From Allobosea sp. Leaf344 (GTDB lineage: Bacteria > Pseudomonadota > Alphaproteobacteria > Rhizobiales > Beijerinckiaceae): 64,000 nt of DNA. The first letter of the stretch is position 1, and each line of letters begins with the position of its first letter. Position numbers and translations under genes: made by a program. Positions 23,816-31,332 of the stretch are shown here, piece by piece. The DNA is taken from assembly GCF_001426225.1 (NCBI RefSeq), contig NZ_LMRT01000009.1, forward strand, positions 265 through 64,264. The letters are read 5' to 3'. The notes below the pieces were generated by a model, which searched no databases, had not been told where the DNA came from, and saw nothing but the letters and a program-made list of their open reading frames with translations.

Positions 23816-25327
23816 TCAGGCGGCGCGCGTGACCTCCCGGCCGCGCAGGCGGCGGATGGCCATACCGATCAGCGGCGCGAACAGCAGCACCAGCCCGATC
23901 GCCATCAGCGTCGAGACCAGCGGATTGGACCAGAAGATCGACAGCGAGCCCTGGCTGAAGATCATCGACTGGCGGAAGGCGTCCTCGGCCTTGTCGCCGA
24001 TCACCATGGCGAGCACCAGCGGCGCGATCGGGTAATCGAGCTTCTTGAAGACATAGCCGACGAGGCCGAACAGCAGGGCGAGCCAGATGTCGAAGACCTT
24101 GCTGCCGACGGTGAAGGCGCCGGTGAAACAGACCAGCACGATGATCGGCCCGATGATCGCGAAGGGGATGCGCAGGATCGAGGCGAAGAGCGGCACCGTC
24201 GCCAGCACCACGATCACCGCGACAACATTGCCGAGATACATCGAGGCGATCAGCCCCCAGACGAAATCCGGCCGGTCGGTGAACAGGGTCGGGCCCGGGT
24301 TGAGCCCCCAGATCATCAGCCCGCCCATCATCACCGCGGCGGTGGCCGAGCCGGGGATCCCCAGCGCCAGCATCGGCAGCATGGCGGCGGAGCCCGCGGC
24401 ATGATCGGCCGTTTCGGGCGCGATCACGCCCTCCGGCTCGCCCTTGCCGAAGCGTTCCGGGCTGCGCGAGGAGCGCTTGGCCATGGCATAGCTCATGAAG
24501 GAGGCGGCGGTCGGCCCGCCGGGCGTGATCCCCATCCAGATGCCGATCAGGCTGGAGCGCAGCAGCGCGAACCAGTAGCGCGGCATCTTCGCGGCGGTGG
24601 AAAGCACGTCGCGCACCCGCACCTTGGCCGCGACCCCGTCGAATTTGAGCCCCTCCTCCATGGTCTGCAGCAATTCGCCGATGCCGAACAGGCCGATCAC
24701 CGCGATCAGGAAGCTGATCCCGCCGAGCAAGATGTCGAAATCATAGGTCAGGCGGATATTGCCGGAGACCGAATCCATCCCGACCGAGGTCAGCGCGAAG
24801 CCGATGCCCATGGAGACGATGGTCTTGAAGGGGGAGGCGCCGCCGAGCCCGATGAAACTGGCGAAGGTCATGAAATAGACCGCGAAATACTCCGGCGAGG
24901 AGAAGCGCAGGGCGAAGCTCGCGACCCAGCCCGACAGCAGCGTGATCAGCACGACACCGGCCATCGCGCCGAAGCCGGCCGAGAGGAAGGCGAAGGACAG
25001 TGCCTCCGTCGCCCGGCCCTGCTTGGCCATGGGATGCCCGTCGAAGGTGGTCGCGACCGAGGAGGGTTCGCCCGGGATGTTGAACAGGATCGAGGTGGTC
25101 GAGCCGCCGAACAGCGCGCCCCAATAGAGCGAGGTCAGAAGGATGATCGCCGAGACCGGGTCCATGCTGAAGGTCAGCGGCAGCATCAGCGAGACGCCAT
25201 TGGGCGCGCCGAGCCCCGGCAGCACGCCGACCAGGATGCCGAGCAGCACGCCGGCCATCATCAGCAGGATGTGGTGGGTGGTGAGCGCGACGGAAAAGCC
25301 GTGCATCAGGGAGGCGACATTGTCCAT
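23816..25327 (-). CDS. tctA: Tripartite tricarboxylate transporter large membrane subunit
   Basis: A 503-residue TctA-family permease with about eleven to twelve hydrophobic segments. Diagnostic motifs are GILVGVLPGLGAPNGVSLMLPLTFSMDP near 25-52, YWGALFGGSTTSILFNIPGEPSSVATTFDGHPMAKQG near 62-98, and GITPGGPTAASFMSYAMAKR near 275. It is the ion-coupled transport subunit working with TctB and the periplasmic TctC. Start ATG at 25327 lies 22 bases after the tctB stop; longer in-frame upstream sequence is not conserved. A 149-base gap separates it from the DapA-like gene. Confidence 0.93.
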   Translation of the reverse strand: MDNVASLMHGFSVALTTHHILLMMAGVLLGILVGVLPGLGAPNGVSLMLPLTFSMDPVSAIILLTSLYWGALFGGSTTSILFNIPGEPSSVATTFDGHPMAKQGRATEALSFAFLSAGFGAMAGVVLITLLSGWVASFALRFSSPEYFAVYFMTFASFIGLGGASPFKTIVSMGIGFALTSVGMDSVSGNIRLTYDFDILLGGISFLIAVIGLFGIGELLQTMEEGLKFDGVAAKVRVRDVLSTAAKMPRYWFALLRSSLIGIWMGITPGGPTAASFMSYAMAKRSSRSPERFGKGEPEGVIAPETADHAAGSAAMLPMLALGIPGSATAAVMMGGLMIWGLNPGPTLFTDRPDFVWGLIASMYLGNVVAVIVVLATVPLFASILRIPFAIIGPIIVLVCFTGAFTVGSKVFDIWLALLFGLVGYVFKKLDYPIAPLVLAMVIGDKAEDAFRQSMIFSQGSLSIFWSNPLVSTLMAIGLVLLFAPLIGMAIRRLRGREVTRAA

Positions 25328-25349
25328 CGGGCGCGCCGTTCCGGTTGGG

Positions 25350-25838
25350 TCAGAGACCGAGCAGGGGCTCGAGCGGCCCCTTGAGCAGGCCGATCTGGAA
25401 GAAGCGCTCCAGCGCCAGATAGAAGGCCGCCGCCGTGCCGAAGGCCGTGGCGAGCGTCCGGATCCAGCCATAGCCGCCCTGGAACCGCATCGCGAAGACC
25501 AGGTACAGGATGGTCGCGACATACATGCCGAGCGTGACGCTGATCAGCACGAAGCCGATCAGCGGCAGCAGGAAGGCGGCGACACGGCGCGCCCGCGGCG
25601 GATCGAGGAAGGCGGCTTCGAGCGCCGCATGGCCGGCGACGCGCCTCGAGACCGTGGAGACGAGGGTGGCGAGGCTCGCCAGCGCGATCAGGCAGCCGAT
25701 ATAGAAGGGAAAGGCGCCGGGCTGCGGGCCCGAACTGTCCCAGCCGACGCCGAATTCCAGCGCGCCGTAGATGATGACGACGCCGAACAGCAGCGTCGCC
25801 AGGGCGGTGGCGGTCTCGGCCCAGAAGCGCGTGATCAT
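25350..25838 (-). CDS. tctB: Tripartite tricarboxylate transporter small membrane subunit
   Basis: A 162-residue TctB-family protein with four predicted membrane segments: near 10-27 (TALATLLFGVVIIYGAL), 44-62 (FPFYIGCLIALASLATLV), 90-118, and 125-145. The G-P-Q-P-G-A-F-P motif after the first segment is characteristic. Its role is to support TctA in the inner membrane. It lies between tctC (109-base gap containing a strong stem-loop) and tctA (22-base gap). Confidence 0.88.
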   Translation of the reverse strand: MITRFWAETATALATLLFGVVIIYGALEFGVGWDSSGPQPGAFPFYIGCLIALASLATLVSTVSRRVAGHAALEAAFLDPPRARRVAAFLLPLIGFVLISVTLGMYVATILYLVFAMRFQGGYGWIRTLATAFGTAAAFYLALERFFQIGLLKGPLEPLLGL

Positions 25839-25906
25839 CCGGCGTGTCCTTTCGTCGTCCCGGAGGCCCCGCCGCGCTTAAAGCGGTCGCGAGCGCCTGG
25901 GCGGTC

Positions 25907-25940
25907 TCGCCTGCGCGGGGACGGCGCCCCGCGCAGGCGA
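25907..25940 (-). terminator. 14-bp stem-loop between tctC and tctB
   Basis: TCGCCTGCGCGGGG (25907-25920) and CCCCGCGCAGGCGA (25927-25940) form a perfect 14-bp stem with a 6-base loop, beginning 7 bases after the tctC stop on the minus strand. There is no T-run after it, so a mRNA-stabilising or partial terminator role is more likely than full termination. Placing it after the binding-protein gene would raise TctC output relative to TctAB. Confidence 0.65.
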
Positions 25941-25947
25941 GCCGGTC

Positions 25948-26943
25948 TTACTTGACGATCCAGCCTTCGTTCTCGAAGACCTTGCGGTTGGCGGCCTCGT
26001 CCTTGGCGACGAAATCGGCCAGTTCCTTGCCTTTCAGGAAACGGCCCGTCTGCGCGGTGCGGGCCACGAATTCCTGCCATTCCGGCGACTGGCTGACCTT
26101 CTCCAGAACCCCTTCGTAGAACGCCACCGCATCGGCCGGCACATCGGCCGGCAGCCACACCGTGCGCGGCATCTGGAAGGTCTCGATCGGCAAGCCGGAT
26201 TCCTTGCAGGTGGGGATATCGCCCCAGCCCTTGCCGTCGAAGACCGGCTCGCCCTTGGCCAGCCGCACCGGCGAGAACACGCAGAGCGGCTTCACCGCAC
26301 CGGCCTTCCACTGGCCGATATTCTCGTTGGGATTGTTGACGTTGGAGTCGATATGCCCGCCGGCGAGCTGGACCGCGGCGGCACTGCCGCCCTGGAACGG
26401 CACATAGATCATCTTGGCGCCGGTGGCGTCCTGGATCATCGAGGTCAGCGTCTGGTCGGTGTCCTTCGACTGGCTGCCGCCCATCTTGAAGCCCATCGGC
26501 TTGGCCTTGACGGCGTCCAGATAGGATTTCGCGTCGGCATAGGGCGCGTCGCCCTTCACCCAGAGGATGAATTCGTCGAGCGCCAGGGCCGAGACCGGCG
26601 TCAGATCCGAGAGGCGATAGCCGAGCTTGGCGACCAGCGGCAGGAGATAGGCGTTGTTGGTGCCGAAGATCACGCGATGCGGGTCGCTCTTGCCGGCCTT
26701 GCCGTGCAGATAGCCTTCCGCGCCCGATCCGCCACCCTTGTTCACCACCACGATCGGCTGGTCGATCAGCTTGTTCTTGGTGATGATCGACTGGATCATC
26801 CGGGCGAAATTATCGGTGCCGCCACCGGCGCCCGACGTCACCACGAATTCCACCGGCTTGGTCGGCTGCCAGGCCTGCGCCGCGCCGGCGCCGGCCAGGA
26901 TGAAGCAAGCGGCGAAGCCCGCGAGCCGTGTTGTCCTCATCAT
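25948..26943 (-). CDS. tctC: Tripartite tricarboxylate transporter substrate-binding protein (Bug family)
   Basis: A 331-residue periplasmic receptor of the TctC/Bug family. A Sec signal peptide (TRLAGFAACFILAGAGAAQAW) ends near residue 25. The mature protein opens with P-T-K-P-V-E-F-V-V-T-S-G-A-G-G-G-T-D-N-F-A-R, the conserved ligand-binding beginning of the family. The second lobe has MIYVPFQGGSAAAVQLAGGHIDSNVNNPNE. The ligand is probably a carboxylate. The gene is flanked on both sides by intercistronic stem-loops, which may set its mRNA level. Confidence 0.92.
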   Translation of the reverse strand: MMRTTRLAGFAACFILAGAGAAQAWQPTKPVEFVVTSGAGGGTDNFARMIQSIITKNKLIDQPIVVVNKGGGSGAEGYLHGKAGKSDPHRVIFGTNNAYLLPLVAKLGYRLSDLTPVSALALDEFILWVKGDAPYADAKSYLDAVKAKPMGFKMGGSQSKDTDQTLTSMIQDATGAKMIYVPFQGGSAAAVQLAGGHIDSNVNNPNENIGQWKAGAVKPLCVFSPVRLAKGEPVFDGKGWGDIPTCKESGLPIETFQMPRTVWLPADVPADAVAFYEGVLEKVSQSPEWQEFVARTAQTGRFLKGKELADFVAKDEAANRKVFENEGWIVK

Positions 26944-26969
26944 CGTCTGTCTCCCTTGGGTTTGCTGGT

Positions 26970-26995
26970 AAGGCGGCTCATTTCGCGGCCGCCTT
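26970..26995 (-). other. 8-bp stem-loop between the PdxA-like gene and tctC
   Basis: AAGGCGGC (26970-26977) and GCCGCCTT (26988-26995) form a perfect 8-bp stem with a 10-base loop in the 65-base gap ahead of tctC. With the stem at 25907 it brackets the tctC message. It could slow exonuclease decay or attenuate transcription. Confidence 0.45.
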
Positions 26996-27008
26996 GCTGG
27001 AAATCGTC

Positions 27009-28046
27009 TCAGGCGGCGGCTCTGCGCCCGCCCTTTCCGTCCTTCGCCATCTTGATGGCGAGCGCGAGCGCGGCGCGCGTCGCACCGAGATTGGCGATGC
27101 CCTTGCCGGCGATCTCATAGGCCGTGCCATGGGCGGGCGTGCAGATCGGGAAGGGGAAGCCGCCGATCAGCGTGACACCGCGGTCGAAGCCGATCAGCTT
27201 CATCGCGATCTGCCCCTGATCGTGATACATCGTCAGAACCGCGTCGAAATCGCCGTTCCTGGCGCGCAGGAACACGGTATCGGAGGGAAACGGCCCCTCC
27301 ACCGTGAAGCCCCTGGCCTTGGCGGCCTTCACCGCGGGCTCGATCGTCTCGATCTCGTCGCGCCCGAAATTGCCGCCATCCCCGGCATGGGGGTTGATGC
27401 CGGCCACCGCGATGCGCGGCGGCTCGAAGCCGGCGGCGCGCAGATTGGCGTCCGCCAGGGTCAGCGCCCGCAGGATGCGCTCCTGCGTGATGTTGGCCGC
27501 GACCTCCGACAGCGGGATGTGCGAGGTGACGCGGGCGTTCCACAGCCGGTCGAGAATGTTGAACTCGCTGGCCGGCCCCTCGAAGCCGATGGCGTCGCGC
27601 ACGAAGCGGATCTCGTCGTCATAGCCGGGATAGGCGAAGCGCATCGCCGCCTTGTTGAAGGGCGTGAAGAACACTGCATCGGCCTGGCCCGACGCCGCGA
27701 ATTGCAGCGCGCGGCGGAAATTCTCGGTCGCCGCCTTGCCACCCGCCAGCGTGGCGACGCCGCGCTTCAGCTCCGCCGGATCATGATTGGCGAGGTCGAT
27801 GAAGATCGGCTTCTCGCCGGCGGCCGGCAGCGGCGCACCCTCCGCGATCACCTGCACATCCGGATCGACCTTGGCGTCCGCGGCCCCGAGATCGAGCAGG
27901 CGCTTGTCGCCGAAGACGACATAGCGCGCGGCCGATCGCAGATCCGGCTCGACCAGGATCCGGGCCGCCAGTTCCGGACTGATGCCGGACGGGTCGCCCA
28001 TCGCGACCGCGATCACCGGCAACGCGCCTTGCGCCTGGCTGTTCAT
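27009..28046 (-). CDS. PdxA-family NAD-dependent dehydrogenase
   Basis: A 345-residue member of the 4-hydroxythreonine-4-phosphate dehydrogenase (PdxA) family. It starts at ATG 28046; further upstream codons are not conserved. Conserved elements are VIAVAMGDPSGISPELAARI near 11-30, and the metal-site motifs GINPHAGDGGNFGRDEI near 205 and MYHDQGQIAMKLIGFDRGVTLIGGFPFPICTPAHGTAYEI near 273-312, containing the three histidines. Paralogues called PdxA2 act in catabolic pathways for four-carbon acid sugars, usually beside a GntR regulator and a carboxylate transporter. That setting is exactly what is seen here, so a catabolic role is more likely than vitamin B6 synthesis. Confidence 0.88.
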   Translation of the reverse strand: MNSQAQGALPVIAVAMGDPSGISPELAARILVEPDLRSAARYVVFGDKRLLDLGAADAKVDPDVQVIAEGAPLPAAGEKPIFIDLANHDPAELKRGVATLAGGKAATENFRRALQFAASGQADAVFFTPFNKAAMRFAYPGYDDEIRFVRDAIGFEGPASEFNILDRLWNARVTSHIPLSEVAANITQERILRALTLADANLRAAGFEPPRIAVAGINPHAGDGGNFGRDEIETIEPAVKAAKARGFTVEGPFPSDTVFLRARNGDFDAVLTMYHDQGQIAMKLIGFDRGVTLIGGFPFPICTPAHGTAYEIAGKGIANLGATRAALALAIKMAKDGKGGRRAAA

Positions 28047-28104
28047 CGGGCATCCTCCATCCAACGCTGCAGCAGAGCTAACACGCTGGCTTTCGAGCGG
28101 CAAG

Positions 28105-28122
28105 TATGCTGTATGCAGCATA
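28105..28122. promoter_or_regulatory. Operator-like palindrome between the PdxA-like gene and the GntR gene
   Basis: TATGCTGTATGCAGCATA at 28105-28122 has perfect 7-base arms around a 4-base centre. It lies in the 170-base divergent region, 59 bases before the PdxA-like start and 95 before the regulator start. GntR/FCD regulators usually bind short palindromes next to their own gene, so this is the best candidate operator. Confidence 0.6.
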
Positions 28123-28216
28123 ATGATCGCGCCGTGGATCGGGCAGTCGCCGCCGGTTTGACAGCGCCGGGGCCACATGCCGTAAGGGTTCGCTGGACAG
28201 GAGGGGTGACGGCACC

Positions 28217-28882
28217 ATGAGCGAGGCGATCGCAGAGTATCCGAGGATCATGCGGCGCACCCTTCACGACGAGGTGCTGGAGCGGCTCCGCGACATGATC
28301 ATCGAGGGCCGGCTGGAGCCCGGCCAGCGCATCAACGAGGGCCAGCTCGGCGCACAGCTCGGCGTCTCCCGCACGCCGCTGCGCGAGGCGATCAAGACGC
28401 TGGCTAGCGAAGGTCTCGTCGAGATCCTGCCGGCCAAGGGCGCGATCGTCCGCAAATTCAGCGCCAAGGACCTCTACCAGATCCTCGAGGTGTTGAAGAC
28501 GCTGGAGCAGCTGGCCGGCCGCATGGCCTGTGCCCAGGCGAGCGACGCGACGATCGAGGCGATCAACGCCCTCCACCAGCGCATGATCGCGCTCTACGAG
28601 ACCCGCAACCGCCTCGAATACTTCAAGATCAACCAGGCGATCCACAGCGCCATCGTCGCCGCTTCCGACAATGCCGTGCTGATGGAGATGCACGGCACGC
28701 TGCAATCCCGCATCAAGCGCCTGCGCTTCATCGGCAATGAGGGCCCGGTCAAATGGGCCGGGGCCGTGGCGGAGCATGAGGAGATGATCGCGGCCCTGCT
28801 GAAGCGCGACGGCGCGGCGCTGGCCGAGGTGATCGGCCGCCATATGGACGCGACCTTGGTCCGGGTCCGCGAGGTCCTGTGA
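28217..28882 (+). CDS. GntR-family (FadR/FCD) transcriptional regulator
   Basis: A 221-residue regulator. The N-terminal winged helix spans residues about 14-80, with LERLRDMIIEGRLEPGQRINEGQLGAQLGVSRTPLREAIKTLASEGLVEILPAKGAIV, the standard GntR motif. The C-terminal FCD domain (about 90-215) carries metal/ligand residues such as D-x-x-x-H patterns: HQRMIALYE, NQAIHSAIV, AEHEEMIAALL and GRHMDATL. It is divergent from the PdxA-Tct-DapA-PxpA series and probably represses it until a carboxylate ligand is present. Its 3' end converges on phaC. Confidence 0.92.
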   Translation: MSEAIAEYPRIMRRTLHDEVLERLRDMIIEGRLEPGQRINEGQLGAQLGVSRTPLREAIKTLASEGLVEILPAKGAIVRKFSAKDLYQILEVLKTLEQLAGRMACAQASDATIEAINALHQRMIALYETRNRLEYFKINQAIHSAIVAASDNAVLMEMHGTLQSRIKRLRFIGNEGPVKWAGAVAEHEEMIAALLKRDGAALAEVIGRHMDATLVRVREVL

Positions 28883-28919
28883 GCCGCGGCCGGATCCCGG
28901 CGCGGCAGGCCCGCTTGGA

Positions 28920-30809
28920 TCATTGCATCACATAGCGTCCCGGCGCCGCCCCGAGATCATCGCCTTGCGTCAGCGCCGGCGGTCTCACCCTCCCGCTGCC
29001 ATGACGCCGCAGCCAATCGACCCAGAGCGGCCACCACGAGCCCTCGTGATAGGTCGCGAGCTCCAGCCAGTGCCGGGGGCCGCGATGGCGGTCCTGCCGC
29101 CGGGCCGTCGCGCTGCGGTAATGCCGGTCCAGCCGGCTGGGCGGCGCGACGATCCCCTGATTATGCCCGCCATTGGTCAGCACGAAGGTGATCTCCGCAT
29201 CGGTGAGGCCGTGCAGCTTGAACACCGAGCGCCAGGGCGCGACATGGTCCCATTCCGTGCCGACGGCGAAGATCGGCCGGCTGATGTCGTGCAGCGAGAC
29301 CGGCCGCCCCTCGACCAGGAAGCGCCCCTCGGCGAGATCGTTGCGCAGATAGAGCGAGCGCAGATATTCGCTGTGCATCCGCCCCGGCATCCGCGTCGCG
29401 TCCTGCGACCAGGCGGCGATATCGGTGACCCGCTCGCGCTCGCCCAGGAGATAGGCGCGGATCATCCGCGACCAGATCAGGTCGTTCGAGCGCAGCAGAT
29501 GGAACATGCCGGACATGCGCGCCCCCTCCAGCACCCCGCTTTCCGCCATCATGTCGTCGAGGATCGCGAGCTGGCTGTCGTCGACGAAGAGCTTGAGCTC
29601 GCCCGCTTCCGTGAAATCGGTCTGGGCGGCCAGGAAGGTCAGGGTCTCGATCCTGTCGTCGAGATCCCGTGCCATCGCCGCAGCGGTGATTGCGAGCAGC
29701 GTGCCGCCGATGCAATAGCCGACGAGATGGGCGCGGCGCGCCCCGCTGAGCCGCAGCGCGGTCGACAGCGCCGGCAGCACGCCCTGGCTGCGGTAATCGC
29801 CGAAGCTGACATCGCGGTCGCGCACATCCGGGTTCTTCCAGGAGATCATGAAGACGGTGAAGCCGGCATCGACCAGATGCTTCACCAGCGAGTTCTGCTG
29901 CTGCAGATCGAGGATGTAGTATTTCATGATCCAGGCCGGCACGATGACGATCGGCTCCGCCTCGACCTCCGCCGTCGTCGGCGCATAGTGGATGATCTCG
30001 GCCAGTTCGGTGCGATGCACCACCCGCCCCGGCGTCAGCGCGACCGTCTTCCCCGGCACATAGGCATCCGCACCGACCGGCTTCTCCCGCGCCATCAGCC
30101 GCTGCCAATCCTCGATCGCGAAGGCGGCCCCGCGCAGCAGGTTGAAGCCGCGCTCGCTCACGCTGCGTTCCAGCACCTCCGGATTGGTCGCGACGAAATT
30201 CGAGGGCGCGACCAGGTCGAGCGCCTGGCGGCCGACGAAGCGCAGCATGGCGAGGTGGTGGCCGCTCGCCCCATGGATGTCGTGGGTCGCCTCGTCCAGC
30301 ATCCGCTCCGCCGCCAGCAGCGTCTCGGCATAGGCCGAAAACGGCCAGCGCTGCCATGATGCATGGCGGAAGCGCTTGTCTTGCGGCAGGCCGTGGTCGC
30401 CGGGCGTGGTGATCCCCTGCTGGCTCGCCGCGTGCAAGGCGAGCCGCGCCAGGCCGGACGCTTCGGCCGCCGCGGCGAGCCCGAGTTCGGCGAGCCGCGC
30501 CGGCGAGACCGAGAGATGGATCGCCCAGTCGAACCACGCCTCCGCCAGCCCCATCGGCGAGAACCCCGCCGAGAGCCGGCCGATGGCGGCGTGCAAGGCG
30601 CGATCCAGCTGCGGCTCCGGCGCGGGCTGCTCGTCCTCCGGAACGGGCACCGGCACGAGCGTCGCGGCAGGTGCTGACGGGGCAGGTGCTGATTGGGCAG
30701 GTGCTGGCGGGGGAGGTGCTGGCGCTGGCGCGGACGCGGGCGGGGACGCGGGCTCACGCGGCTCCAGGACGGGGATGGCGGCGGCGCGGAGGGGCTTGGT
30801 TTGGGACAT
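28920..30809 (-). CDS. phaC: Class I poly(3-hydroxyalkanoate) synthase
   Basis: A 629-residue PHA synthase that polymerises 3-hydroxyacyl-CoA. The first 65 or so residues are A/P-rich low complexity (PAPAPPPPAPAQSAP), then the PhaC N-terminal domain, including SPMGLAEAWFDWAIHLSVSP and DKRFRHASWQRWPF. The lipase-like box GYCIGG contains the nucleophile cysteine. The aspartate is in GTEWDHVAPWRSVFKLHGLTDAEITFVLTNGGHNQGIV, which also holds the histidine. The start at 30809 was chosen because upstream residues are unrelated. The phasin gene is divergent, and an FNR/FixK box at 30844 lies 34 bases upstream of this start. No phaA/phaB genes are in the window. Confidence 0.94.
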   Translation of the reverse strand: MSQTKPLRAAAIPVLEPREPASPPASAPAPAPPPPAPAQSAPAPSAPAATLVPVPVPEDEQPAPEPQLDRALHAAIGRLSAGFSPMGLAEAWFDWAIHLSVSPARLAELGLAAAAEASGLARLALHAASQQGITTPGDHGLPQDKRFRHASWQRWPFSAYAETLLAAERMLDEATHDIHGASGHHLAMLRFVGRQALDLVAPSNFVATNPEVLERSVSERGFNLLRGAAFAIEDWQRLMAREKPVGADAYVPGKTVALTPGRVVHRTELAEIIHYAPTTAEVEAEPIVIVPAWIMKYYILDLQQQNSLVKHLVDAGFTVFMISWKNPDVRDRDVSFGDYRSQGVLPALSTALRLSGARRAHLVGYCIGGTLLAITAAAMARDLDDRIETLTFLAAQTDFTEAGELKLFVDDSQLAILDDMMAESGVLEGARMSGMFHLLRSNDLIWSRMIRAYLLGERERVTDIAAWSQDATRMPGRMHSEYLRSLYLRNDLAEGRFLVEGRPVSLHDISRPIFAVGTEWDHVAPWRSVFKLHGLTDAEITFVLTNGGHNQGIVAPPSRLDRHYRSATARRQDRHRGPRHWLELATYHEGSWWPLWVDWLRRHGSGRVRPPALTQGDDLGAAPGRYVMQ

Positions 30810-30843
30810 GATACGAAAGTAACACCGTCGAAAACCGCTAGGT

Positions 30844-30857
30844 TTGACAGGGATCAA
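30844..30857. promoter_or_regulatory. FNR/FixK box between phaC and phasin
   Basis: TTGACAGGGATCAA at 30844-30857 matches TTGAY-N4-ATCAA with intact half sites. It is centred about 41 bases from the phaC start on one side and about 83 bases from the phasin start on the other. An FnrL protein that would recognise it is encoded at 39447. Confidence 0.75.
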
Positions 30858-30933
30858 TGCCCTGCGGGCGTGTGCCGCGCAGGCTGGCCGGACAGCGCAA
30901 TTCAAGACGCTGCGGCACAGGAGGCCTTTGACC

Positions 30934-31332
30934 ATGTCCACCACACGGCAGAACTCCCCCCGCGACACCTCCGGCAGCGCGCCGCTCGGCGGGCTGGACG
31001 GCATCGGCAAATCCCTTCAGGCGCAGTTCGCCACGGCGGCCGCCCTGCCCCATGCTTTGATCGAGGCGCAGCTCACCCTCGGCTCCGAGCTGATGAGCTT
31101 CATCGCACAGCGGATGAAGGCCCAGGCCGAACTCTTCGGCGCGCTCAGCCAGTGCCATGAGCTGTCCGAGGCCGTCGAGGCGCAGCGCAAGTTCAGCGAG
31201 CGCGTCGCCAGCGACTACAGCAATGAATTCGGCCAGCTGACCGAACTCATGCGCAAGGAAATGACGACCGTTCAGGGCGTTCTGGCGCAATCCGTGGAGG
31301 GCGCCAGCAAACTGGCCAAGGCGGCCGCTTGA
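30934..31332 (+). CDS. Phasin family protein
   Basis: A 132-residue phasin (phasin_2 type), an amphipathic helical coat protein of PHA granules. The body from about 25 to 130 is helical with the pattern SLQAQFATAAALPHALIEAQLTLGSELMSFIAQRMKAQAELFGAL, then EAVEAQRKFSERVASDYSNEFGQLTELM. ATG at 30934 has a strong upstream AGGAGG at 30919-30924; the in-frame extension to 30844 includes the FNR box and is rejected. The stop overlaps a TTG start of the P-type ATPase (TTGA), coupling the two. Confidence 0.9.
   Translation: MSTTRQNSPRDTSGSAPLGGLDGIGKSLQAQFATAAALPHALIEAQLTLGSELMSFIAQRMKAQAELFGALSQCHELSEAVEAQRKFSERVASDYSNEFGQLTELMRKEMTTVQGVLAQSVEGASKLAKAAA

Noticed and set aside
30844-30933. N-terminal extension of phasin to 30844
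   Set aside because: The extra 30 codons begin inside the FNR box, and the ATG at 30934 has a much better ribosome-binding site.
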